From NCBI RefSeq assembly GCF_026278245.1, contig NZ_CP111079.1, positions 243,501 to 307,500 on the forward strand: a stretch of 64,000 nt of DNA, written 5' to 3'. Shown here piece after piece: positions 49,338 through 58,356 of the stretch. Below the pieces are notes generated by a model that saw only the letters and a list, made by a program, of their open reading frames with translations, was not told where the DNA came from and made no database searches. Source of the stretch: Pontibacter kalidii. GTDB lineage: Bacteria; Bacteroidota; Bacteroidia; Cytophagales; Hymenobacteraceae. How positions within the stretch are numbered: the first letter of the stretch is position 1; each line of letters starts with the position of its first letter. Position numbers and translations under genes: made by a program.

Positions 49338-50446
49338 ATGAGACAAGTTATCCACAACAGGTACCTGTTGCCTTTGCTTTGTTTTTCCTTTCTGCTCGGT
49401 TCCTGCAAGAAGGAGCTAGAAGAAGTAGTGGTTGCCCCCGTCATTTCCTGGGAGGCACACAAGGAGTTTATACACAACCGTAGGTTTATTAATAACATCT
49501 ATGGATCAGATGAGGACCTGTTTGTTTTTGGCCTGAATCTGTTCTCCAGAGTATCCCTGACTACGGGAGAGGAAAAGGTAGAGCACGCATATCATTACTA
49601 CAGTGGCCTGGCTGAATGTAAGTTACCACTAAACAGAAAAGTTTTTGTTGGAGCATACGGGAAAACCCTGCGTTTTAAGTCCAACCTATACCCGGTTCTT
49701 ATGGATTCCTACCTTACAATTAACATGGAGGAGATTGATCCACACTTCAGCTCATTTGAACCGATAAGGTCAAATAGCGTGGAAGCTATAGGCCTTACAG
49801 ACAATAACGTAGCCCTTGTTCCTTATTACGCCTATGATGCAGAAAAAGTGAGCATTTAGGTAGAAGGTTCCTGTTGGTTAAATTATCTGTAGAGTTAGAA
49901 AGCTTTTATGAGAAGGTATCGCTTCAGGATACTATAATTCTGAATCATCCAATGCGGAGCAGTACTGTGCGCTACATCAAAGCATTAGGAAACTACTTCT
50001 ATCTTTCGACAGATGATGGGTTTGTCAGGGTGTCGGAAGATGGAAAGGTAGAGCCGCTACTTGCAGATCAGATAGTAACAGCAGTGTTTCCGCCCGAGGG
50101 AAGCATGTACGCCATCACGTGGAACGGGCCGCAACTGTCTACCAGTTTATATAAGTCAGCAACGGGTAGCAGTTGGGAACAGCTAGCAAATCTTAGAAGC
50201 GAGACAAAAATGCTTTCTTACTATCCCGTTAATGACACTCTCCTTTTGGCTAGTTATAACAGCCAATTATTTAAAATAGATATGGGGCAAGATATGGTAT
50301 TCAGGGAGCTGGATAACACAGGGTTAGAGGGGCACTACATAAGTTCAGTAGCAAAAGTGAGCGACAGGGTATATGTCGGGACCTTATCCGGCTTGTTTAC
50401 AAAGGAGGTAGAACACCTGCTGACTTATAAGGAGGAAGGGGAGTAG
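49338..50446 (+). pseudogene. Frameshifted lipoprotein gene
   Basis: The ATG at 49338 opens a lipoprotein of the form L-L-G-S-C-K-K-E-L-E-E (Cys at residue 23). The frame stops at a TAG at 49857. The reading continues without a break in the -1 frame: shifting at the five A residues at 49843-49847 joins the D-A-E-K end to a frame that stays open to 50446 and continues in the same style, with a total of about 370 residues. The charged motif just after the Cys resembles the surface-export signal known for some Bacteroidetes lipoproteins. The second half has repeated beta-propeller-like strands (Y-F-Y-L-S-T-D-D-G-F-V-R-V-S). No family is recognised. A sequencing error, a true pseudogene or a programmed shift are all possible. 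Confidence 0.75.
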
Positions 50447-50470
50447 ACAAGGAATACCCAGTAAATAATT

Positions 50471-50514
50471 AAAAAGCCCCATCTGCTGAATTTAGTCGGC
50501 AGATGGGGCTTTTT
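50471..50514. terminator. Bidirectional terminator
   Basis: AAAAAGCCCCATCTGC (50471-50486) pairs perfectly with GCAGATGGGGCTTTTT (50499-50514) between the convergent lipoprotein and YCII genes. Confidence 0.9.
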
Positions 50515-50546
50515 AATGCCGCTGGTCAAAAAGTAGAACGGTAGAG

Positions 50547-51005
50547 TTAGGGTTGCTCCTTCTCAATTTTACGATGTGTTTCCAAATATACCGGCAGCGC
50601 GGCTGATCCATACCACGGGTAAAGCTCCACGTCAAAGACCTTGGCTTTTACAGCCGGGTCCGTTTCCACCAGTTGCCGGGCTTCTTCCACCGTCTTCACG
50701 TCAAGTATAAAAAGGCCGCGGTAGGCCTTGTCGTTCTTGCCCAGCGGGCCGGCAACAATCAGTTTTCCCTCTTTCGCCAGCTTGCCGATGTTCTCCATGT
50801 GCCCCCGGAAGTATGCGTTTAGCTTTTCCTTATCGGTGGTGGTGTTGGAGCCTGTTTTAAGTATAGCCAGCACATAAGATTTCATACCATAGGCATCAGC
50901 ACCAAGAGAGTCTGCCAATGCTTTATCGTAGCTAGGGTTTGGTGTCTGTGCCTGGGCGCTAAGGCTGAGGCAGCAAAGTATGGCAAGGGCGAAGAGGTGT
51001 TTCAT
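50547..51005 (-). CDS. Exported YCII-related domain protein
   Basis: The 152-residue protein has a signal peptide ending S-A-Q-A-Q (near residue 20) and a ferredoxin-like alpha/beta fold of the YCII family, with the conserved H-M-E-N-I-G-K-L-A-K-E-G-K-L-I-V-A-G-P segment near residue 80 and a D-P-A-V near 117. YCII proteins form dimers with a proposed His/Asp catalytic pair, but the reaction is not established. Export is unusual for the family and recurs in Bacteroidetes. Confidence 0.8.
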   Translation of the reverse strand: MKHLFALAILCCLSLSAQAQTPNPSYDKALADSLGADAYGMKSYVLAILKTGSNTTTDKEKLNAYFRGHMENIGKLAKEGKLIVAGPLGKNDKAYRGLFILDVKTVEEARQLVETDPAVKAKVFDVELYPWYGSAALPVYLETHRKIEKEQP

Positions 51006-51051
51006 AAGTATAAATATATTTTAAAGAGCCTGAAGATACAGTATCTAAACA

Positions 51052-51089
51052 AAAGAGCAAGTATAGCTTTGCCTCTATACTTGCTCTTT
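51052..51089 (-). terminator. Terminator of the heptose epimerase gene
   Basis: AAAGAGCAAGTATAG (51052-51066) and CTATACTTGCTCTTT (51075-51089) form a perfect 15-bp stem with an eight-base loop; on the minus strand TTTTGTTT follows. Both arms include the overabundant TATACTT/AAGTATA word. Confidence 0.85.
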
Positions 51090-51134
51090 CCCTGGGAGGG
51101 CTGATTGTTCCCTTAAACGTCCTTCAGCACCAGC

Positions 51135-52100
51135 CTAGTAATACTTTCCCTCCATCAGGTAATTCTGCACATAATCCTTCACACCTTCTTCTAACGTATA
51201 AAAAGGCTTATCGTAGCCGATGGAGCGCAGTTTGCTCATGTTGGCCTCGGTGAAGTACTGGTAGTTGTCGCGCAGGTTTTCCGGGGTATCCATAAAGTCG
51301 ATGTTTGCCTCCACGCCCATACTTTTAAACGTGTTTAAGGCCAGCGCCATAAAGGTGCGGGCCTTGCCGGAGCCAAGGTTGTAGATGCCGGAGTTCTTGC
51401 GGTGGTGCATCAGGAACATACATACGTCCACCACATCCTTCACGTACACAAAGTCGCGCATCTGCTCCCCGTCGGCATAGTCCGGGTTGTGCGAGCGGAA
51501 CAGCTTCATGCTGCCATGGTCTTTTATCTGATTGTAGGCGTGGAAGATAACGGAGGCCATTTTGCCCTTGTGGTACTCGTTGGGGCCATACACGTTAAAG
51601 AACTTCAGGCCTGCCCAGAAAAATGGCTTGGCCGTTTGCTGCAGGGCCCAGATGTCAAAGTCGTTCTTCGATTCGCCGTAGGGGTTCAGGGGCTGGAGCA
51701 GCGGAATGATCTCCTCGTTGTCGTCGTAGCCCAGCGTGCCGGAGCCGTACGTAGCCGCCGACGAGGCGTACACCAGCGGAATCTGGTACTCGGCGCAGGC
51801 ATTCCACATTTGCTTGGAGTAGTTCAGGTTCAGCAGGTCGAACACGTCCTTGTTAAACTCGGTCGTGTCGGTGCGGGCACCCAGGTGGAAGACAAACTCC
51901 ACATCCTCGTAGTGTTCATCGAGCCACTCAAAGAAGTTCTCGCGGTCTACATACTCTTTTATTTTCTTGCCCTTCAGGTTATCTTCCTTCTTGGCGACGG
52001 AGAAGTTATCCACCACCACGATATCGTTAAAATTGTCCTGGTTCAGCCTGCCTACGAGGCAGCTGGCAATAAAACCGGCGGCGCCTGTTACTACTATCAT
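51135..52100 (-). CDS. rfaD: ADP-L-glycero-D-manno-heptose-6-epimerase
   Basis: The 321-residue protein is an extended short-chain dehydrogenase with G-A-A-G-F-I-A-S at residues 6-13 for NAD(P) binding, catalytic Y-G-E-S-K near residue 141 and F-F-N-V-Y-G-P-N-E-Y-H-K-G-K-M-A-S typical of HldD/RfaD. It makes the ADP-heptose used for the lipopolysaccharide inner core. No other heptose genes lie beside it. Other sugar-nucleotide epimerases are a less likely alternative. Confidence 0.92.
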   Translation of the reverse strand: MIVVTGAAGFIASCLVGRLNQDNFNDIVVVDNFSVAKKEDNLKGKKIKEYVDRENFFEWLDEHYEDVEFVFHLGARTDTTEFNKDVFDLLNLNYSKQMWNACAEYQIPLVYASSAATYGSGTLGYDDNEEIIPLLQPLNPYGESKNDFDIWALQQTAKPFFWAGLKFFNVYGPNEYHKGKMASVIFHAYNQIKDHGSMKLFRSHNPDYADGEQMRDFVYVKDVVDVCMFLMHHRKNSGIYNLGSGKARTFMALALNTFKSMGVEANIDFMDTPENLRDNYQYFTEANMSKLRSIGYDKPFYTLEEGVKDYVQNYLMEGKYY

Positions 52101-52167
52101 ATTTCTTTGTTAAGCCTGTATCTAAAATTGCGTTAAATTTACGAAAATAAACCGAGCCGCCTGCCCC

Positions 52168-53079
52168 GTGCTAGGCATCTATACGTTGAGACAAGCCAGA
52201 TTTATACTTCATACTATACTTTGCCTGCTGCTGTTATCGTGCAGCCAGCAAGAGCAGCAAGTACAACAAGAGGCACTGGTGCTGCAGGATGACCTGGGCC
52301 GTGAGCTGACCCTTGAAAAGAAACCCGAGCGCGTATTCGCCTTTGCCTCTTCTCTTACCGAGATGCTCTACGCCGTGCTCGACACCAGCACCATCATCGC
52401 CCGCACGCCCACCGACGATTACCCTGAGGCTGTTTACCGGAAGCCATTGGTGAGTAACTACCCGGTGGATTACGAGCAGGTGCTGGCCCTGAAGCCGGAC
52501 CTGATCTTTACCGTGGAGGGCATCACCCCGCTGGAGGTGGCCGAGCGCCTGCAGCAACTGGGTGTGCCGGTATATTACCAGAAGTACAGAACGGTAGAGG
52601 ATATCTTTACAGGGATAGAAGACATCGGTCGCATCATGGGCCGGGAACATCAGGCGCGCGAGCTAACCGATTCGCTGCGGCAGGAGGTGGCGCAGTTACA
52701 GCAGAAGCATCAGCAGGAAAAGAATCCGCTAAAAGTGCTGGCCATTACCTGGAGCGACCCGATTTACGTGTACGGGCAAAACACCATTTTTACGGATAAG
52801 CTGCGTCTGCTTGGGGCTGAGAACGCCGTGAAGGAAGTTTTTGAGCAGCCCTACCCGGCACTGACGCGGGAGTATGTGCTGAAGCTGAACCCGGATGTGC
52901 TGCTAGGCGGGACAAAGGAGGAACTGGACGAGAGGTTCTTCAACCTATATCCGGAGCTGCGCCGCATCAATGCCTATCAACATAACCGCCTCTATAAACC
53001 GGATGATAACCTGATGTCGCGGCCCAGCCCGCGGGTGGTGGAGTCGCTGCGGGAGCTGGAGGGCTTCCTCTACCCATGA
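52168..53079 (+). CDS. BtuF-like periplasmic binding lipoprotein of an ABC importer
   Basis: The 303-residue protein begins at GTG 52168 or TTG 52186 (no ATG is available upstream of the signal). A lipoprotein signal ends in L-L-L-L-S-C. The helical-backbone periplasmic binding fold is marked by D-D-L-G-R-E-L-T-L..P-E-R-V-F-A-F-A-S-S-L-T-E-M-L-Y-A near residue 40 and L-K-P-D-L-I-F-T. The family binds cobalamin, heme or ferric siderophores. No cobalamin riboswitch was recognised upstream. It overlaps the permease gene by four bases. Confidence 0.88.
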   Translation: MLGIYTLRQARFILHTILCLLLLSCSQQEQQVQQEALVLQDDLGRELTLEKKPERVFAFASSLTEMLYAVLDTSTIIARTPTDDYPEAVYRKPLVSNYPVDYEQVLALKPDLIFTVEGITPLEVAERLQQLGVPVYYQKYRTVEDIFTGIEDIGRIMGREHQARELTDSLRQEVAQLQQKHQQEKNPLKVLAITWSDPIYVYGQNTIFTDKLRLLGAENAVKEVFEQPYPALTREYVLKLNPDVLLGGTKEELDERFFNLYPELRRINAYQHNRLYKPDDNLMSRPSPRVVESLRELEGFLYP

Positions 53080-54086
53080 TGCGACGCAGTTTATACTTTA
53101 TACTTGCCCTGCTGCTCATCTTGGCGGTCATGCTGCTGGGGCTGCAGGTCGGCTCCTTTGATACCGATGTGGCTACCATTTTCAGCGCCCTCTTCCACTA
53201 CAACCCCGACAATACCACGCACTTTGCCATACTTCATTTGCGCCTGCCGCGGCTGCTACTTGCTTTGGTAGTAGGCGCCTCCCTGGCTTTTTGCGGTTAC
53301 CTGATGCAGGCGATGGTAAACAACGGCCTGGCCGATCCATACTTGCTGGGTACGGCCTCGGGCGCCTCATTGGGTGCGGTGGTTGTGTTCTTTGGCTTTG
53401 TGCCGATGACGGTGGCCGGATTATACTTGCCGCCGGTGTTTGCCCTGGCCGGGGCATTTGTGGTAACGCTGGTGGTGGTGATACTGGGCTACCGCAAACG
53501 GCAGATCATCCCGGCGCAACTGTTGCTGGCCGGTATTGCGCTGAGTTCTTTGGTAACAGCCATGGTGGGGCTGCTCACCTTTCTGTCGGACTCGGAGGGC
53601 AAGCTGCGCTCGGTGGTGTTCTGGTCGATGGGGAGCTTTGAGCGAGCCAGTTGGGAGATGGTGCCCTACCCGGCGGCGGCCTTAAGTATAGCCTTGCTGC
53701 TGTTTGCCTTTTATCAGAAACAGCTCAACATCCTGTTGCTAGGCGAGGAGCGGGCGCAGGCCTTGGGCATACAGGTGGCGCAAACGCGCTGGGTGATACT
53801 GGCTACGGTGTCGGTGGTAACGGGCTTTGCCGTGGCTACCTCCGGGCCGATCGGCTTTGTCGGGCTGATCATCCCGCACGTCACGCGCGGGCTGCTGGGC
53901 GCCACGGGCAGGGGCAACCTGCTGCTCTGCGCTTTCATAGGCGGCTTGTTCATGCTGCTCTGCGATTTGCTCTCCCGTATAATTTATCCGCCCGCCGGGC
54001 TGCCCATCGGAATTATTACTTCGTTCTTTGGTGTTCCTTTCTTTGTATATTTGCTGTTCAAAAAGAATTACAATTTTAAAGAATAA
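53076..54086 (+). CDS. BtuC/FecCD-type ABC transporter permease
   Basis: The 336-residue protein has about ten membrane helices and the FecCD signatures L-R-L-P-R-L-L-L-A-L-V-V-G-A-S-L-A near residue 55, G-L-A-D-P-Y-L-L-G-T-A-S-G-A-S-L-G-A near 88 and G-P-I-G-F-V-G-L-I-I-P-H-V-T-R near 250. The last is the loop that contacts the ATPase. It forms an importer with the binding lipoprotein, but no ATPase gene follows; the partner must be encoded elsewhere. The stop is directly followed by the ATG of the next gene. Confidence 0.93.
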   Translation: MMRRSLYFILALLLILAVMLLGLQVGSFDTDVATIFSALFHYNPDNTTHFAILHLRLPRLLLALVVGASLAFCGYLMQAMVNNGLADPYLLGTASGASLGAVVVFFGFVPMTVAGLYLPPVFALAGAFVVTLVVVILGYRKRQIIPAQLLLAGIALSSLVTAMVGLLTFLSDSEGKLRSVVFWSMGSFERASWEMVPYPAAALSIALLLFAFYQKQLNILLLGEERAQALGIQVAQTRWVILATVSVVTGFAVATSGPIGFVGLIIPHVTRGLLGATGRGNLLLCAFIGGLFMLLCDLLSRIIYPPAGLPIGIITSFFGVPFFVYLLFKKNYNFKE

Positions 54087-54509
54087 ATGATTTACGTTAG
54101 CAGGTTAGAGCACTTTAACGCAGCTCACAAGCTTTTCAACCCGAACTGGTCGTTGGCTAAGAATAAGGAGGTTTTCGGGCCGTGCGCCAACACCAACTGG
54201 CATGGGCACAACTATGAGCTGATCGTGACGGTAAAGGGCAAGCCCGATCCGGACACTGGCTTTGTGATCGACCTGAAAAAGCTCAGCACCCTCATCCGCA
54301 CCCACATCATTGAGAAGGTAGACCACAAGAACCTGAACCTGGATGTGGCCTTTATGGAGGATAAGCTGGCCAGTACCGAGAACCTGGTGGTGGAGTTTTG
54401 GAAGATCCTGGAGCCGCGCGTGCAGCAAATCTCGAATAATAACGCTGCATTGCACAGCCTGAAGTTATATGAAACCCCACGCAACTACGTAGAGTACTTT
54501 GGAGAATAA
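54087..54509 (+). CDS. queD: 6-pyruvoyl-tetrahydropterin synthase/QueD family protein
   Basis: The 140-residue protein has zinc ligands H in F-N-A-A-H (near residue 14) and W-H-G-H-N-Y (near 39-41), a Cys in G-P-C-A-N-T-N, and downstream catalytic E/H residues in V-D-H-K-N-L and Y-E-T-P. This fits 6-carboxytetrahydropterin synthase of queuosine/7-deazaguanine biosynthesis, though biopterin-type synthases are close relatives. It follows the importer permease with no gap, so they are probably co-transcribed. Confidence 0.9.
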   Translation: MIYVSRLEHFNAAHKLFNPNWSLAKNKEVFGPCANTNWHGHNYELIVTVKGKPDPDTGFVIDLKKLSTLIRTHIIEKVDHKNLNLDVAFMEDKLASTENLVVEFWKILEPRVQQISNNNAALHSLKLYETPRNYVEYFGE

Positions 54510-54577
54510 TTTAGTCAGCGGCTTATACTTCTCCGCTGCTATGCTTATTTTACTATCTCCAAAAGACACCCTACCCC

Positions 54578-55699
54578 ATGAAATACTACATCATAGCCGG
54601 GGAACGCTCCGGCGACCTGCACGCATCTAACCTCATCAAGCAACTCCGCAAGCAAGATCCGGAGGCCCAGATCAGGGGGTGGGGTGGCGACATGATGCAG
54701 GCAGCCGGCATGGACCTGGTGCGCCACTACCAGGAAATGGCCTTTATGGGCTTTGCCGAGGTGTTCAGGAGCCTGCGCAAGATCCTGGGCTTCCTGGGTG
54801 AGGCGAAAGCCGATATCAGGAGCTATCAGCCGGATGTGGTGATCCTGGTGGATTACGCCGGTTTTAACATGCGCATTGCCCGGTTTGCCAAAAAACAGGG
54901 GATGAAGGTGTTCTACTACATCTCCCCGAAAATATGGGCCTGGAACCAAGGGCGCGTGCACGGCATCAAAAAGGTGGTGGACCGCATGTTCGTAATCATG
55001 CCCTTTGAGGAGGATTTCTACGGCCGCTTCGACTACAAAGTGGATTATGTAGGTAACCCCGTGAACGACTCTGTCTCAGACCATGTGCCAAGCACCGACT
55101 TTAGGGCCCGGAACAAGCTCTACAACAACAAGCCTATTATTGCCATACTTCCGGGCAGCCGCCGGCAGGAGATAGAGAACATGCTGCACGTAATGCTGAG
55201 CGTGCTTCCTAATTTCCGCGATTTCCAGTTTGTGGTAGCGGGCGTGAGCAACTTCTCCAAAGAGTACTACGAGCAGTATAACAAGGACCCCAACATCAAA
55301 ATTATCTACGACCAGACCTATGACCTGCTCGCGCATGCCAAGGCAGCCTTGGTCACCTCGGGTACGGCTACCCTGGAAACCGCCTTGTTCGGCGTGCCGC
55401 AGGTGGTATGTTATAAAACAAGCACCATCTCGTATTCTATCGGAAAAATGGTGATAAAGGTACCCTACATTTCCTTGGTGAACCTGATTGCCGGCAAGCC
55501 GGTGGTAACGGAGCTGATCCAGGACGATTTTACGGCAAAACAGATTGTGGCCGAGCTGAAGCGGGTGCTGTTCGATAACCACTTTATGCAGAAGCAGCGG
55601 GAGGGGTACGCGCTGGTGCGCAGCAAGATCGGTGATTTCAGGACCGCAGAGCGCGCCGCCGAGCTAATGGTGGGGTACCTGAAGGCAGAGAAAGTATAA
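54578..55699 (+). CDS. lpxB: Lipid-A-disaccharide synthase
   Basis: The 373-residue protein has the LpxB N-terminal signature Y-Y-I-I-A-G-E-R-S-G-D-L-H-A-S, then W-G-G-D-M-M-Q-A-A-G, Y-Y-I-S-P-K-I-W-A-W-N-Q-G-R and L-P-G-S-R-R-Q-E-I-E-N-M. The last includes the UDP-sugar loop. It condenses UDP-2,3-diacylglucosamine with lipid X at the inner membrane in lipid A biosynthesis. Codon use resembles its neighbours. Confidence 0.97.
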   Translation: MKYYIIAGERSGDLHASNLIKQLRKQDPEAQIRGWGGDMMQAAGMDLVRHYQEMAFMGFAEVFRSLRKILGFLGEAKADIRSYQPDVVILVDYAGFNMRIARFAKKQGMKVFYYISPKIWAWNQGRVHGIKKVVDRMFVIMPFEEDFYGRFDYKVDYVGNPVNDSVSDHVPSTDFRARNKLYNNKPIIAILPGSRRQEIENMLHVMLSVLPNFRDFQFVVAGVSNFSKEYYEQYNKDPNIKIIYDQTYDLLAHAKAALVTSGTATLETALFGVPQVVCYKTSTISYSIGKMVIKVPYISLVNLIAGKPVVTELIQDDFTAKQIVAELKRVLFDNHFMQKQREGYALVRSKIGDFRTAERAAELMVGYLKAEKV

Positions 55700-55785
55700 A
55701 CCTGCCCATAGGGTGTGCCCGTATAGGGAGATACCTGCTACGCTGGCAGGGAAAATCGCTGTACCACACCTAAAACCCCGAAACT

Positions 55786-55908
55786 ATGAAACCTATTTTG
55801 ATCGCCTTGGGCCTTACAGGCTTGCTGATATCCGTGCTGCTGATCCGGGCAACTTCCACAGATCCGTTACTGGAGGAAGAATGGGCAGATGATTACCTGG
55901 AACTATAA
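55786..55908 (+). CDS. Tiny single-pass membrane protein (40 residues)
   Basis: The ATG at 55786 opens a frame of M-K-P-I-L-I-A-L-G-L-T-G-L-L-I-S-V-L-L-I, a single hydrophobic helix, followed by a polar, acidic tail L-L-E-E-E-W-A-D-D-Y-L-E-L and TAA. It lies between lpxB and the terminator. It could be a genuine small membrane protein; I do not recognise a family. Confidence 0.45.
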   Translation: MKPILIALGLTGLLISVLLIRATSTDPLLEEEWADDYLEL

Positions 55909-55929
55909 AAGCCGCAAAAGTATGGAAAT

Positions 55930-55972
55930 AAAAAGCGGGGCTCTCCACTACTGGTGGGCCCCGCTTTTTTTA
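55930..55972. terminator. Bidirectional terminator between lpxB region and clpX
   Basis: AAAAGCGGGGC (55931-55941) pairs with GCCCCGCTTTT (55958-55968), extended inside by CCAC/GTGG, with T-runs on both sides. Confidence 0.85.
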
Positions 55973-55988
55973 GTATCGTATACTTGCC

Positions 55989-57212
55989 CTACGCTACTTT
56001 CAGTTGCTTTAGGGTAGATTTCTCGAATTTCTCGCGGGCATAGTCGCCGGTGATGACCAGTTCTTTGGTTCCTTCCTCGGATGGCAGCTCAAACATGGCG
56101 TCTGTCATGATACCTTCGCAGATAGAGCGCAGGCCACGGGCTCCGAGTTTATACTCTGCCGCCTTCTCCACGATGTACTCCAGGGCACCCTCATCAAAGG
56201 AAAGGTTGATGTTCTCCATCTCGAACAGGCGCTTATACTGCTTCACAATGGAGTTTTTAGGCTCGAGCAGGATCAGGCGCAGGGTTTCCTTATCCAGCGG
56301 ATTCAGGTGCGTGAGCACTGGCAGGCGGCCGATCAGCTCCGGAATCAGACCAAAGTTTTTCAGGTCCTGGGCCGTCATGTACTTCAGGAAGTTCTCTTTC
56401 TCCTCCATCTCATCCATCTTAGACTTCGAGAAGCCTATAGGACGGGTATTGAGGCGGTTTTTGATCAGGCGATCGATGCCCACAAAGGCGCCGCCGCAGA
56501 TAAACAGAATATTCTCGGTATTCACAGTGATCATCTTCTGCTCCGGGTGCTTCCGTCCGCCTTGCGGTGGCACGTTCACCGTAGTGCCTTCCAACAGTTT
56601 TAGCAGGGCCTGCTGCACGCCTTCGCCGCTCACGTCGCGCGTAATAGATGGGTTATCGCTTTTACGGGCAATCTTGTCAATCTCGTCGATGTACACGATA
56701 CCACGCTCGGCAGCCTCCACGTTGTAATCGGCGGCCTGCAGGAGGCGGGTCAGTATACTTTCCACGTCTTCGCCCACATAGCCTGCCTCTGTAAGCACGG
56801 TAGCGTCGGCTATGCAGAAAGGTACCTGCAGGATGCCGGCCATCATGCGGGCAAGATACGTTTTGCCAGTACCGGTCTCACCCACCATGATGATGTTCGA
56901 CTTCTCGATCACCACGTCATCGTCGGCAGGTTGCTGCATCAGGCGTTTGTAGTGGTTATATACCGCCACCGACATCACCTTCTTCGCTTCGTCCTGCCCC
57001 ACCACGAACTGGTCAAGGTAAGTTTTCATCTCCTTCGGCTTCATCAGGTTAAACTTCGGAGTACGGCTGCTTGCGCGAATCTTGTTCTCCTCGTTCAATA
57101 TCTGCTGCGCCTGTCCGATACAACGGTCACAGATGTGCGCGTTGATGCCGGAGATCATCACCGATACATCCTTTTTGTTTTTGCCGCAAAATGAGCACGT
57201 AATTTCTGCCAT
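55989..57212 (-). CDS. clpX: ATP-dependent Clp protease ATP-binding subunit ClpX
   Basis: The 407-residue protein has an N-terminal zinc finger (Cys at 6, 9, 28 and 31), Walker A G-E-T-G-T-G-K-T, pore loop G-Y-V-G-E-D and Walker [10 protein letters not shown]. ClpX unfolds tagged proteins and delivers them to ClpP. Its Walker A has Glu where most ClpX proteins have Pro (G-P-T-G-S-G-K-T). It has its own promoter and is separated from clpP by a terminator. Confidence 0.97.
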   Translation of the reverse strand: MAEITCSFCGKNKKDVSVMISGINAHICDRCIGQAQQILNEENKIRASSRTPKFNLMKPKEMKTYLDQFVVGQDEAKKVMSVAVYNHYKRLMQQPADDDVVIEKSNIIMVGETGTGKTYLARMMAGILQVPFCIADATVLTEAGYVGEDVESILTRLLQAADYNVEAAERGIVYIDEIDKIARKSDNPSITRDVSGEGVQQALLKLLEGTTVNVPPQGGRKHPEQKMITVNTENILFICGGAFVGIDRLIKNRLNTRPIGFSKSKMDEMEEKENFLKYMTAQDLKNFGLIPELIGRLPVLTHLNPLDKETLRLILLEPKNSIVKQYKRLFEMENINLSFDEGALEYIVEKAAEYKLGARGLRSICEGIMTDAMFELPSEEGTKELVITGDYAREKFEKSTLKQLKVA

Positions 57213-57263
57213 AAGAAACGATTGGTCCAGAGTAGTTTACGCATCTTTTTAAAACGCGTAAAG

Positions 57264-57292
57264 CAAAGGTACAAAATTGAACACTTATACAA
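57264..57292 (-). promoter_or_regulatory. Promoter of clpX (TTG-N18-TACCTTTG)
   Basis: On the minus strand TACCTTTG (57264-57271) fits the Bacteroidetes -7 box and TTG (57290-57292) lies 18 nt upstream. It is about 50 bp from the clpX start. A 12-bp perfect palindrome, GATGTGCACATC, lies further upstream at 57409-57420 and could be an operator. Confidence 0.62.
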
Positions 57293-57509
57293 GTAGAAAA
57301 AATTTGATGCAAATGCTTAGACTCTGTTAAAACATGAATATAAATTCTAAGATAAGTATTTTACTATTTTTGTGTAACTAGTTGGTATACAGTGTTTTGC
57401 TAAGTAGAGATGTGCACATCCGCTTGTGGAAAACTTTTTTGCCTACACACTGTTTTCCGGCTCTGTGCTAACATCAATAAGTCTCTTTTTAGTGCAAAAT
57501 GTGCAAAAT

Positions 57510-57541
57510 AAAAACCCGTAACAGTTTTGCTACGGGTTTTT
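57510..57541 (-). terminator. Terminator of clpP
   Basis: AAAAACCCGTA (57510-57520) and TACGGGTTTTT (57531-57541) form an 11-bp stem; on the minus strand TATTTTG follows. It separates clpP from clpX, so the two are not a simple operon. Confidence 0.85.
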
Positions 57542-57566
57542 ATACGATATAAGTTATACTTTATAC

Positions 57567-58268
57567 TTAGGAAGTCTTGCGGGTAAGCACCTCATCAATC
57601 AGGCCGTACTCTTTGGCCTCTTCGGCGCGCATCCAGTAGTCGCGGTCTGAGTTGTCGTACACTTCCTGATAAGATTTGCCGGAGTGGTCTGCCAGGATCT
57701 CGTACAATTCCTTCTTCAGCTTCAGGATCTCGCGGGCCGTGATCTCGATATCGGAGGCCTGACCTTGTGCGCCACCCATCGGCTGGTGAATCATGATACG
57801 GGCGTGCGGCAGGGCAGAGCGCTTGTTCTTGGCACCGCCAGCCAAAAGTACGGCGCCCATAGAGGCCGCCAGACCGGTACAGATCGTAGCCACATCCGGG
57901 CTCACGTACTGCATGGTGTCATAAATGCCGAGGCCGGCATATACAGAGCCGCCCGGGCTGTTGATGTACAGCAGGATGTCCTTTTTCGCGTCAGCCGATT
58001 CGAGGAACAGCAGCTGGGCCGTGATGATATTGGCGATGAAGTCATCCACCTGCGTGCCCAGGAAAATGATGCGGTCCATGATCAGGCGCGAGAACACGTC
58101 GATCTCACGGAAGTTAGTAGGGCGTTCCTCAATTACGGATCGGGTCATACTTTCGATGGTATGCATGGCCCTGCCTTCTACGTGGTGAATATATTGGTCT
58201 ACACCAAGGCTGCTCATGCCCTGGCCTTTTACAGCAAATTTGCGGAACTCGTCTTTGTTAAACATCAT
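57567..58268 (-). CDS. clpP: ATP-dependent Clp protease proteolytic subunit ClpP
   Basis: The 233-residue protein carries the catalytic Ser in [10 protein letters not shown] near residue 120, His in M-I-H-Q-P-M-G-G near 145 and the Y-I-N-S-P-G-G-S-V handle loop before them. The sequence from F-L-G-T-Q-V-D onwards is typical ClpP. Two successive ATG codons are possible starts. It partners with ClpX and any other Clp ATPase. It follows tig, from which a terminator separates it. Confidence 0.97.
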   Translation of the reverse strand: MMFNKDEFRKFAVKGQGMSSLGVDQYIHHVEGRAMHTIESMTRSVIEERPTNFREIDVFSRLIMDRIIFLGTQVDDFIANIITAQLLFLESADAKKDILLYINSPGGSVYAGLGIYDTMQYVSPDVATICTGLAASMGAVLLAGGAKNKRSALPHARIMIHQPMGGAQGQASDIEITAREILKLKKELYEILADHSGKSYQEVYDNSDRDYWMRAEEAKEYGLIDEVLTRKTS

Positions 58269-58298
58269 CTTGTTTAGGTTTACGGTTTTCTCAAAAAT

Positions 58299-58331
58299 AA
58301 AAAAGTCCTTCTAATTCCGAAGGACTTTTTT
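58299..58331 (-). terminator. Terminator of tig
   Basis: AAAAAAGTCCTTC (58299-58311) pairs perfectly with GAAGGACTTTTTT (58319-58331), seven-base loop, between tig and clpP. Confidence 0.85.
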
Positions 58332-58356
58332 ATAAAGTTATGTATGTGCGCCTTGT

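Noticed and set aside
52101..52167. Cobalamin riboswitch upstream of the BtuF-like gene
   Set aside because: The gap is only 67 bp and lacks the conserved B12-box.
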